Below, one piece after another: positions 1 to 4,895 of a stretch of 6,692 nt of DNA; the stretch's first letter is position 1, and every line of letters starts with the position of its first letter. The stretch is from JAAFIP01 sp963775085 (GTDB taxonomy: Bacteria > Pseudomonadota > Gammaproteobacteria > Burkholderiales > Burkholderiaceae_C). Under the pieces are notes generated by a model. That model saw nothing but the letters and a program-made list of their open reading frames with translations, did no database searches and was not told where the DNA came from. The stretch is taken from positions 1-6,692 of the forward strand of contig CAVZHO010000017.1 of NCBI GenBank assembly GCA_963775085.1, written 5' to 3'. The translations under genes were made by a program, and so were the position numbers.

Positions 1-99
1 TGATTTGATTGCTGGGAGTTTGGCTGGCTTGGTACGGGACTAGCCCTGTTCATCACGGGATTCGGTAACGTCGGCACGGGACTAGACTTCCGATCACGG
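1..99. other. Gene-free left flank with short repeats
   Basis: I see no convincing coding region, RNA gene or promoter here. The stretch contains the two-unit imperfect tandem repeat listed separately and runs into the left arm of the interrupted palindromic element. It may include the end of whatever gene or element lies to the left of the window, but nothing in it identifies that. Confidence 0.5.
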
Positions 100-106
100 G
101 ATCCGG
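31..106. repeat. Two-unit imperfect tandem repeat (about 42-bp period)
   Basis: Positions 31-65 and 73-106 share the blocks GGYACGGGACTAG and ATCACGGGATYCGG, separated by 7-8 variable bases. The units differ at one position in each block. The second unit overlaps the first bases of the left arm of the 105-nt palindromic element. On the minus strand these units lie directly downstream of that element. Its function is unknown. Confidence 0.7.
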
Positions 107-151
107 CGAGCGGCGCACTCAGCTCCGCGGCTGTCCTCCGGGGCGGCCTAG
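100..151 (-). repeat. 105-nt covarying hairpin element, copy 1, 3' half (interrupted by the IS)
   Basis: This is one half of a palindromic element split by the insertion sequence; the other half is 1485-1537. In the conserved orientation (minus strand) this is the 3' half: apical stem strand GCCGCC (142-147), internal-loop strand CCGGAGGACA (132-141), GCCGC (127-131), a GGA triplet (124-126) and the 24-nt outer arm (100-123). The outer arm pairs with 1514-1537 at 22 of 24 positions, and the other two become G-U wobbles on the minus strand. Removing the IS and one CTAG gives exactly 105 nt, the same length as the intact copy at 1626-1730. The element is not a family I recognise. Confidence 0.8.
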
Positions 152-167
152 CAGGCTGCTGAAATAC
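152..167. repeat. IS left terminal inverted repeat
   Basis: This pairs with 1465-1480 in inverted orientation at 15 of 16 bases. The CTAG target duplication (148-151) lies immediately outside it. A small inverted repeat (CAGGT 180-184 / ACCTG 191-195) lies just inside the end. Confidence 0.9.
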
Positions 168-230
168 TGCCCACAGAAACAGGTTTCGAGACCTGCGTGA
201 GTGCAATATTCCGGTGTAAATTTCGTAATT

Positions 231-262
231 TGCAAATGAGGCTCTTTTGAGCCTCATTTGCA
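231..262 (-). terminator. Hairpin downstream of the transposase gene, terminator-like
   Basis: A perfect 14-bp stem (231-244 with 249-262) closes a TTTT loop. It begins 34 nt past the transposase stop codon, inside the IS. No T-run follows it in the direction of transposase transcription (the next minus-strand bases are AATTACGAAA). It may therefore be a non-canonical terminator or a structure protecting the 3' end of the mRNA. Confidence 0.55.
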
Positions 263-295
263 GTGGTTTGGGTGCTGTTTTTCATCGCTTTTCCT

Positions 296-1411
296 CTACT
301 GCGCCGTTTGCGGGCGGATTTGCCCCAAGGTGCGCATGCGGGTGAGGTTGTAGGCCGCCATCGTCAGTACAAAGAGTTGATCTACCCGCTTCAAACCGCG
401 CACCATCACTTGGCGTATCGGGCCAATGTGCTTGGCCCAACCAAAGCCTTGCTCAATGAGCTTGCGCTTTTGCTGCGAAATGACGTAACCGTCGCTGTGT
501 GCAATATGCTGTGGCACCGCTGAGCTGCGCTGGCTGGTGTTCTGCGCCACATGGGGCAACACCTTCATCGCCGTCAATGCCTCAATGAACTCGGCTGCGT
601 CGTAGCCTTTGTCTGCTCCCAGTGTGATCTGGGCCTGGGGGTGGGCCGCTTGCTTGGCAGCGTTGATCATCACCTTGGCCGCTTCGCGTTCAGCGTGGCC
701 GTCTGCAATGGTGACCATCGCATTGGCAATCAGGCCATGGCGGTTGTCGCTCAGGGTGTGGCCCATATAGCGCAGCTCGCTGGCCGTGTTGCCTTTGCGG
801 TACAGCCGTGCATCGGCATCAGTGCTGGATGCGTGGGTGTCGTTGCTGCGGCTCTTGCCTTTGAAGTTTGTCTCTTCGTCGTCGCTGCCGTCTTTGGCGC
901 TGAAGCTTTTGTGCCCCGCCCAGGCTTGGATCAAGGTGCCGTCTACGCTGAAGTGCTCGCCCGAGAGCCAGTCGTTTTTCTGGGCCATGGCCAGGACTTG
1001 CTTGAACAGCTCGATGATGGCATCGTGCTCTATCAAGCGCTCGCGGTTCTTGGTAAAAACGGTGGGCACCCAGACAGTGTCGTCCATGGACAGGCCAATG
1101 AACCAGCGAAACAGCAAGTTGTATTGGGTTTGCTCCATGAGCATGCGCTCTGAGCGGATGCTGTAGAAGATTTGCAGCAGCATGGCGCGTAGCAGCTTTT
1201 CTGGCGCAATGGCGGGACGACCGCCTTTGATGTCGTCAGCGTACATGCTAGACAACAGTGGCTCCAAGTTCTTGAGGGCCTGATTGACCATCTTGCGCAC
1301 CGCACGCAGCGGGTGCTTGTCGGGTACAAAGTCCTCCAGGTGACGCATAGTGAATAGGCTCTCGGTGAAGGTGTCGGCTGCGCGCATAGTCTGTGGGGTT
1401 TGCGATGGCAA
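296..1411 (-). CDS. IS5-family DDE transposase
   Basis: This 371-aa protein catalyses cut-and-paste or copy transposition of the surrounding IS. The N-terminal part (about 20-110) looks like the DUF772-type domain of IS5 transposases, with the HPLR motif at 33-36 and the GRP..AP..LLRAMLLQ segment at 64-80. The DDE catalytic triad is visible as D157 (SVDGTLIQAW), D267 (GADKGYD) and E320 (KRKLIEQGFGW), and the C-terminal AAYNLTRMR is typical of the family. A charged low-complexity linker lies at about 172-200. The reading frame is unbroken and of the usual family length, so the enzyme is probably functional. An alternative start is M9; the upstream Shine-Dalgarno sequence is weak, as is common for transposases. 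Several long open frames on the opposite strand are by-products of its GC-rich codons. Confidence 0.95.
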   Translation of the reverse strand: MPSQTPQTMRAADTFTESLFTMRHLEDFVPDKHPLRAVRKMVNQALKNLEPLLSSMYADDIKGGRPAIAPEKLLRAMLLQIFYSIRSERMLMEQTQYNLLFRWFIGLSMDDTVWVPTVFTKNRERLIEHDAIIELFKQVLAMAQKNDWLSGEHFSVDGTLIQAWAGHKSFSAKDGSDDEETNFKGKSRSNDTHASSTDADARLYRKGNTASELRYMGHTLSDNRHGLIANAMVTIADGHAEREAAKVMINAAKQAAHPQAQITLGADKGYDAAEFIEALTAMKVLPHVAQNTSQRSSAVPQHIAHSDGYVISQQKRKLIEQGFGWAKHIGPIRQVMVRGLKRVDQLFVLTMAAYNLTRMRTLGQIRPQTAQ

Positions 1412-1464
1412 GATTGCTTCATCTATAACGGTTGAGCAGGCGTTAGGGTGGACTTTGAGGTGAG

Positions 1465-1480
1465 GTATTTCAGCAACCTG
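1465..1480. repeat. IS right terminal inverted repeat
   Basis: The partner of 152-167, on the 5' side of the transposase gene. It is followed by the second CTAG target duplication copy (1481-1484). Confidence 0.9.
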
Positions 1481-1484
1481 CTAG

Positions 1485-1537
1485 GGCCGCCACCTCCCCC
1501 TTTATGCCGCTGCGCTAAGTGCACCGCTCGCCGGATC
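1485..1537 (-). repeat. 105-nt covarying hairpin element, copy 1, 5' half (interrupted by the IS)
   Basis: On the minus strand this half reads: 24-nt outer arm (1537-1514), GCA triplet (1513-1511), GCGGC (1510-1506), the purine-rich loop strand ATAAAGGGGGAGGT (1505-1492) and the apical stem strand GGCGGC (1491-1486). The apical loop is CCTAG, made of base 1485 plus the CTAG that became the IS target duplication. The order and spacing match the intact copy at 1626-1730 exactly. The IS has split the hairpin at its tip, so any folded transcript from this copy would carry a 1.3-kb insertion in its loop. Confidence 0.8.
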
Positions 1538-1625
1538 TTGCAAAGATGGTCGAGGTGCAACCTGTGCGCTCCAACGCCGCCCGATGTGGTGGGAGTTTGA
1601 CCGTTGCGGCTCAACCTTAGTCGCT
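1538..1625. other. 88-bp spacer between the two hairpin elements, with head-to-head boxes
   Basis: The spacer separates the two inverted elements and carries a related 14-nt box in front of each: GTTGCGGCTCAACC (plus strand, 1603-1616) and GTTGCACCTCGACC (minus strand, 1561-1548), matching at 11 of 14 bases. The boxes end 9 and 10 nt before the respective hairpin, in the same orientation as the conserved core. They could be part of the element or an upstream promoter or processing signal. No sigma-70-like promoter is obvious and no coding region is supported. Confidence 0.5.
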
Positions 1626-1730
1626 GCCCTGGCGCTTGGGGTGAGTGGCGTAGCGGCATAAAGGGGAAGTAGGCGGCCATAAGCCGCCACGGAGGACAGC
1701 CGCGTAGCCAATCACCCCAAGCGCCGGGGC
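1626..1730 (+). repeat. 105-nt covarying hairpin element, copy 2 (intact); candidate structured RNA
   Basis: From 5' to 3' the fold is: outer arm 1626-1649 pairing with 1707-1730 (22 Watson-Crick pairs, one G-U at 1630/1726, one G-A mismatch at 1645/1711); a symmetric GTA/GTA internal loop; GCGGC/GCCGC (1653-1657/1699-1703); an asymmetric purine-rich internal loop, ATAAAGGGGAAGTA (1658-1671) against ACGGAGGACA (1689-1698); apical stem GGCGGC/GCCGCC (1672-1677/1683-1688); and loop CATAA. The interior matches copy 1 at 49 of 57 positions, while the arms match at only 25 of 48 yet keep their pairing. The element points toward hipBA, about 65 nt before the putative promoter. It could be an RNA gene, a regulatory leader or an ssDNA recombination hairpin; the sequence does not decide. 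Confidence 0.75.
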
Positions 1731-1754
1731 GTACAAACCATCTGGGCGTACAAA
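1727..1754 (+). repeat. 11-bp direct repeat, two copies
   Basis: GGGCGTACAAA occurs at 1727-1737 and again at 1744-1754, a 17-bp period. The first copy overlaps the foot of the intact hairpin and the second ends where the sequence turns strongly AT-rich ahead of hipB. It could be a binding site or a relic of slippage or insertion. Confidence 0.65.
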
Positions 1755-1795
1755 GTGCCAACGAAAAATATAAACGATCAGATAAAATTTCGCAA

Positions 1796-1823
1796 TTTCC
1801 ATCAAATTATCGCAAAATATAAT
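1796..1823 (+). promoter_or_regulatory. Putative sigma-70 promoter of hipBA
   Basis: A perfect -10 hexamer TATAAT (1818-1823) follows a weak -35 TTTCCA (1796-1801, 4 of 6 consensus bases) with a 16-bp spacer. The whole stretch from 1755 to about 1886 is very AT-rich compared with its flanks. An imperfect inverted repeat (GATAAAATTT and AAATTATC, roughly 1779-1810) overlaps the -35 and could be an operator for HipB, by analogy with the autoregulated hipBA operon of E. coli; that role is inferred. Transcription from here would start at about 1830. Confidence 0.5.
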
Positions 1824-1886
1824 AGCTCTTTTATATTTAACAAATTTCATGTAATATTCGACATTATTTATTCGATCGTTACTATT

Positions 1887-2093
1887 TTGAACAGCCTTCA
1901 ATTCGGTCAACTCGTCCGCCAAGCCCGCAAAAAAGCCGCACTCACTCAAGCTGAGGCCGCCGCATTGTGCGCTGTCAGTGTGCCATTTCTAAGCCATTTG
2001 GAGAGCGGGAAACCGACCATCCAGTTGGAGAAGGCTTTGCATGTAGCCGCGCAACTGGGATTGCGCTTTACACTGGAAGCCGCCCGCAAATGA
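1887..2093 (+). CDS. HipB-like antitoxin, XRE-family helix-turn-helix protein
   Basis: This small DNA-binding protein should neutralise HipA and repress the shared operon. From the TTG codon at 1887 it has 68 residues. The helix-turn-helix spans about residues 19-39, with the classic pattern LTQAEAAAL...SVPFLSHLESGK, followed by LEKALHVAAQLGL. The frame stays open upstream to an ATG at 1755 (112 aa), but that extension is AT-rich, has no recognisable fold and contains the likely promoter, so I prefer the TTG start, the only standard start codon between the promoter and the HTH. No good Shine-Dalgarno sequence precedes it, so the start is uncertain. Its stop overlaps the hipA start (ATGA), implying translational coupling and a two-gene operon. 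Confidence 0.82.
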   Translation: MNSLQFGQLVRQARKKAALTQAEAAALCAVSVPFLSHLESGKPTIQLEKALHVAAQLGLRFTLEAARK

Positions 2094-3361
2094 ACCTGTA
2101 TTGCGACGAAAAATTGGTGGGCTCCATGCGGCCTTACTTTGCCAAGTGGCGATTGGAGTTTTCTCGCAGCCCGGCAGTGCCGCTGTCGCCACATTTTCAG
2201 TGCAGCAAAGGCGTGGTGCTGGAGAGTGAAGCGGTCAACAACTTCTTCATCAATTACCTGCCCGAAGAACCCTACGCCCAGCATGTGGCCGCGCGCATCA
2301 AGCCCTACCCGCGTAGCATGGAAGACTGGTTTGCTGCGTTGGGCCAGGAGTTGACTGGTACGTATGCCTTGACACCGTTTGGTACCACCCTTTCGCCAAC
2401 CCAGTACATAGCGTTGCCGGATGACAGGCTGGCCGAGGGCATGCACAGCTCGCGCCAACGGGCTGACGCAATGGCGTTTATGCTTGACCACGAGAGCGTT
2501 TTGCCCCGCCTTTCCCTTGCTGGTGCACAAGACAAGTTTGCCTTGTGGTTTGACCCGCGTGCCAAAGCAATGGGTAAACGTTTCAAAATTCCCAATGGCC
2601 GCGCCGCATCGACCCACATCTTCAAACCCGAAAGCACCGACGCACGCTACCCGATGTTGCCCGCCAACGAATACGCCTGTGCGCAGCTAGCGCGTGCGGT
2701 GGGCTTGTCGGTCGCCAACACCTTGGTGCTGACCTTCGGCGGTGTGCGCACCTTGGTGTCCGAGCGCTTTGACCGCCAGCGGCGCGGGCAGCAGGTGCGC
2801 CGTATCCACCAAATCGACATGTGCCAGCTGCTCAACCTGCCGCGTGAACGCAAATATGGCAGCCATAACGCTGGCATCGACACCGAAGATTTTTTCAAAG
2901 CCTGCGACCACCTGGCCGTGCCCGCCTTGGCGCGCCGCGCTCACCTGCGGGCCTGGCTGTTTAACTTTCTCATTGGCAACCAGGATGCCCATGCCAAAAA
3001 CTATTCGTTTTTGCACCAAGGCGGCTGGCAGGTCGCGCCGCTGTACGACCTGCTGTGCGTGGTGCCCTACCTGCCCGAGCAAACCCTGTCCATGGGCCTG
3101 CTGGGTGAATACCGCCCCGGTTGGTTTGAAACTGCGCATTGGTTAGAGCTGGCGCGTTTGGCTGGGGTTACGCCAGCCTACTTGGCTACTGAGGTGACCG
3201 ATCTGGTGCAGCGCGTGCAAGCAGCTACCCATCCCCTGGCCAAGCTGCTGCGGGCGCAGCTACACGACGACGAGCTGGGGTTTTTGTCCGAGCGCGTCAA
3301 CCCCATTGTGGCAACACGCGAGCAGTACCTGCGGGACGCAGTGGCCAGCCTGCACGGGTAG
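2090..3361 (+). CDS. HipA-family serine/threonine kinase toxin
   Basis: This 423-aa protein is close to the E. coli HipA length (440). HipA kinases block translation by phosphorylating an aminoacyl-tRNA synthetase (GltX in E. coli), producing dormancy or persistence; the target here is unknown. Visible features are an N-terminal subdomain (1-110, with NNFFINYLPEEP and GQELTGTYALTP), the glycine-rich loop LSLAGAQDKF (141-150) including S142, which corresponds to the autophosphorylated Ser150 of E. coli HipA, VSERFDRQ (223-230), QIDMCQ (241-246), the catalytic-loop motif GNQDAHAKN with D299, and the metal-binding LYD with D320. All key residues are present, so it is likely active. I start it at the ATG overlapping the hipB stop; the frame is open further upstream, but that would overlap the HTH gene extensively. 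A GGAAG 10 nt upstream is a plausible ribosome-binding site. Confidence 0.93.
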   Translation: MNLYCDEKLVGSMRPYFAKWRLEFSRSPAVPLSPHFQCSKGVVLESEAVNNFFINYLPEEPYAQHVAARIKPYPRSMEDWFAALGQELTGTYALTPFGTTLSPTQYIALPDDRLAEGMHSSRQRADAMAFMLDHESVLPRLSLAGAQDKFALWFDPRAKAMGKRFKIPNGRAASTHIFKPESTDARYPMLPANEYACAQLARAVGLSVANTLVLTFGGVRTLVSERFDRQRRGQQVRRIHQIDMCQLLNLPRERKYGSHNAGIDTEDFFKACDHLAVPALARRAHLRAWLFNFLIGNQDAHAKNYSFLHQGGWQVAPLYDLLCVVPYLPEQTLSMGLLGEYRPGWFETAHWLELARLAGVTPAYLATEVTDLVQRVQAATHPLAKLLRAQLHDDELGFLSERVNPIVATREQYLRDAVASLHG

Positions 3362-3362
3362 C

Positions 3363-3393
3363 TTAGCTTGTGCATAGGGAGCAAGCAAGCTAA
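3363..3393. terminator. Hairpin just after hipA, terminator-like
   Basis: TTAGCTTG (3363-3370) pairs perfectly with CAAGCTAA (3386-3393). The stem continues with TGC/GCA across a two-base bulge, closing a 7-nt loop. It starts two bases after the hipA stop codon. No T-run follows on either strand, so it is a candidate 3'-end structure and not a canonical intrinsic terminator. Confidence 0.45.
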
Positions 3394-3483
3394 CCCGTCG
3401 AGTCCCGATTGCGTTGTTCATGGATCAGTAGTTATGCTAATCACCCCATGCGCTCAACAGGTTTAGTATTCGGGCATCTAAAC

Positions 3484-3488
3484 AGGAG
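3484..3488 (+). promoter_or_regulatory. Ribosome-binding site of the FAH-family gene
   Basis: AGGAG lies 6 nt before the ATG at 3495. It fixes that start, which in turn keeps the N-terminal export signal. I found no convincing promoter in 3394-3483. Confidence 0.75.
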
Positions 3489-3494
3489 AATCCT

Positions 3495-4280
3495 ATGAAC
3501 CGTAGAGACCTTATCGCCACCGGCACCGCAGCCTTGGGCGGTGCCATGGCTGCTGGCTGTGCCAGCGTGACAGCCAACACTGCTGCGCCCACCCCGTTTG
3601 CCGTTGCGGGGGTTACCATTCCTGTGGCAGGCACTACCGAGGTCTTCCCGGTGCGCCGCATTTACTGCATAGGCCGCAACTACGCCGCCCACGCCCGCGA
3701 GATGGGCAGCGACCCGACGCGCGAGCCACCGTTTTTCTTCCAAAAACCCACCGATGCCATTCAGTACATCGCCCCGGGCAAAACGGTAGACCATCCGTAC
3801 CCCACGCTGACCAAAAACTACCACTACGAAATTGAACTGGTAGCCGCCCTCAAATCCGGTGGTAAAAACATCACGATGGAAAACGCGTTAAGCCATGTGT
3901 ACGGTTACGCCGTAGGCCTGGACATGACCCGCCGCGATTTGCAACGCGCTTTAGGCGACGAGAAAAAGCCCTGGGAAATCGGCAAAAGCTTCGACATGAG
4001 CGCCCCCATTGGCCCGATCCACCGCGTCAGCCAGATCGGCCATATTGGCCAGGCCGGCATCAGCCTGAGCGTCAACGGTGTTGGCAAACAAAAATCCAAT
4101 TTAACCCACATGATCTGGAGCGTAGCCGAGCAGATCGTGCGCCTGAGCCAAGCTTTTGAACTCAAAGCCGGCGACATCATTTACTCAGGCACCCCCGAGA
4201 ACGTCGGCCCTGTGGTGCGTGGCGACGTGATGCTGGGGCATATTGATGGGCTGCCCGATATCTCGGTGAAGGTGGTTTAG
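3495..4280 (+). CDS. Exported fumarylacetoacetate hydrolase (FAH) family protein, fumarylpyruvate-hydrolase-like
   Basis: This 261-aa protein belongs to the FAH superfamily, metal-dependent enzymes that hydrolyse or decarboxylate acylpyruvates. The body (52-261) contains GRNYAAHARE (60-69), PPFFFQKP (78-85), the metal-ligand set YEIEL (E112, E114) with GLDMTRRDLQ (D143), KPWEIGKSFDMSAPIGP (158-174) and SGTPENVGPV (231-240). FPVRRIYCIGRNYAAHA and LDMTRRDLQ resemble fumarylpyruvate hydrolases of the gentisate pathway. Unusually, the first 25 residues look like an export signal: twin arginine MNRRDLI, a small-residue hydrophobic core and AAGC at 19-22, which could be a lipobox with C22 lipidated. 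Family members are normally cytosolic. The start is supported by a good AGGAG site. No gentisate-pathway neighbours are present, so the substrate is unknown. Confidence 0.9.
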   Translation: MNRRDLIATGTAALGGAMAAGCASVTANTAAPTPFAVAGVTIPVAGTTEVFPVRRIYCIGRNYAAHAREMGSDPTREPPFFFQKPTDAIQYIAPGKTVDHPYPTLTKNYHYEIELVAALKSGGKNITMENALSHVYGYAVGLDMTRRDLQRALGDEKKPWEIGKSFDMSAPIGPIHRVSQIGHIGQAGISLSVNGVGKQKSNLTHMIWSVAEQIVRLSQAFELKAGDIIYSGTPENVGPVVRGDVMLGHIDGLPDISVKVV

Positions 4281-4300
4281 CGCACCAAACGCGTCTAAAG

Positions 4301-4329
4301 AAAAAATGGCACCATGGGTGCCATTTTTT
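4301..4329. terminator. Bidirectional intrinsic terminator
   Basis: A perfect 13-bp stem (4301-4313 with 4317-4329) has an ATG loop, a GC-containing core (TGGCACC/GGTGCCA), an A-run on one side and a T-run on the other. It therefore works as a rho-independent terminator in both directions. It lies 20 bp after the FAH gene and 21 bp after the end of the convergent minus-strand TPR gene, so it should end both transcripts. Confidence 0.93.
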
Positions 4330-4350
4330 ATTCAATAGCGATGTGCGGCA

Positions 4351-4857
4351 TCATTCATATTGCCCCGCAATACCGCCTCGGTCTTCACCAGTGGCTGCTT
4401 TGGAAATCGCCAGTTCCAGCCGGGCTGCCAATTGCGCATCCAGTTTTAACAGCGTAGCGTGATCGGCCGCCGCTCGCGCAAAATCACCTAACTGGGTAAA
4501 CAACACCCCCCGGTACATATAGGCTTGCGCCAGATTGGGTTTTAACTCAATCGCCCGGTTGTAGTGTCGCATTGCACGGTCAAAGTTATGGGTGCCCTGC
4601 ATGCGCAGGCTGTAGGCAAGGTTGTTGTGCGCCTCAGCCAGCGTGTCCTCAAGTTGCAGGGCTTTTTCAAAATTGCGCTGCGCCCCGCCATAGTCACGCC
4701 GTAGCAGCATGCCGACGCCTTCGTTGTACGTGTTCACTGCCACTTCACGCGGGGTTCCCTTGGGCACTGGCAGAGGGTCACTTTCGACACCAATGGCAGT
4801 CCACGCTGCGCCAGCCAGCAGTATCGCGATGAATGTCTGATGGAGAAAACGCAGCAT
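4351..4857 (-). CDS. Secreted or periplasmic TPR protein (168 aa)
   Basis: This small tetratricopeptide-repeat protein has an N-terminal signal peptide or anchor (residues 1-23, MLRF followed by a hydrophobic run). Three TPR units follow at about 40-73, 74-109 and 110-143, showing the usual pattern (NEGVGMLLRRDYGGAQRNFE, then AHNNLAYSLR...AMRHYNRAIELKP, then AYMYRGVLFTQLGDFARAA). The second unit carries two extra residues. TPR arrays are protein-binding scaffolds; there is no catalytic motif. The gene starts 38 bp after the larger TPR gene on the same strand with no terminator between them, so the two are probably co-transcribed and may act together in the periplasm. No strong Shine-Dalgarno sequence precedes the ATG; the start is chosen because it gives a complete signal peptide. 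The specific role is unknown. Confidence 0.85.
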   Translation of the reverse strand: MLRFLHQTFIAILLAGAAWTAIGVESDPLPVPKGTPREVAVNTYNEGVGMLLRRDYGGAQRNFEKALQLEDTLAEAHNNLAYSLRMQGTHNFDRAMRHYNRAIELKPNLAQAYMYRGVLFTQLGDFARAAADHATLLKLDAQLAARLELAISKAATGEDRGGIAGQYE

Positions 4858-4895
4858 TGGTAGTCTCTGCGAAAATTATTGGTGCTATGTGCGAG

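Larger units (their letters stand above)
152..1480 (-). mobile_element. IS5-family insertion sequence, complete, 1329 bp
   Basis: The ends are inverted repeats. The left end reads CAGGCTGCTGAAATAC (152-167) and the right end, on the minus strand, CAGGTTGCTGAAATAC (1480-1465), matching at 15 of 16 bases. The element is flanked by CTAG at 148-151 and again at 1481-1484, a 4-bp target duplication that fits the YTAR preference known for the IS5 group. It carries one minus-strand transposase gene and a strong hairpin at 231-262 downstream of it. Both ends and the gene are intact, so it could be active. It inserted into the apical loop of a palindromic element. I cannot name the exact IS without a database. 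Confidence 0.93.

Noticed and set aside
551..1153. A 200-aa open frame on the plus strand opposite the transposase gene
   Set aside because: It lies wholly antisense to a clear DDE transposase, has no recognisable motif, and comes from GC-rich codon structure. The same applies to 786-1166.
100..1730. The palindromic elements as integron attC sites
   Set aside because: attC sites keep RYYYAAC and GTTRRRY at their ends and vary inside. Here the inside is conserved and the ends vary. One GCTCAAC (1609-1615) exists but has no GTTRRRY partner downstream, and there is no integrase gene.
100..1730. The palindromic elements as MITEs
   Set aside because: MITEs conserve their terminal inverted repeats and show target duplications. 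Here the outer arms differ between copies through compensatory changes and no flanking duplication is visible.
1423..1761. A 112-aa minus-strand open frame across the hairpin region
   Set aside because: It crosses the IS end and both arms of palindromic repeats, has no domain, and its composition follows the repeats.
1755..1886. N-terminal 44-residue extension of HipB from the ATG at 1755
   Set aside because: It is AT-rich, contains a perfect TATAAT and an inverted repeat, and adds nothing recognisable to the HTH domain. It is better explained as promoter and leader.
1967..2089. Upstream extension of HipA to the ATG at 1967
   Set aside because: It would overlap the HipB helix-turn-helix coding region in another frame. 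The ATGA overlap at 2090-2093 gives the standard HipA N-terminus.
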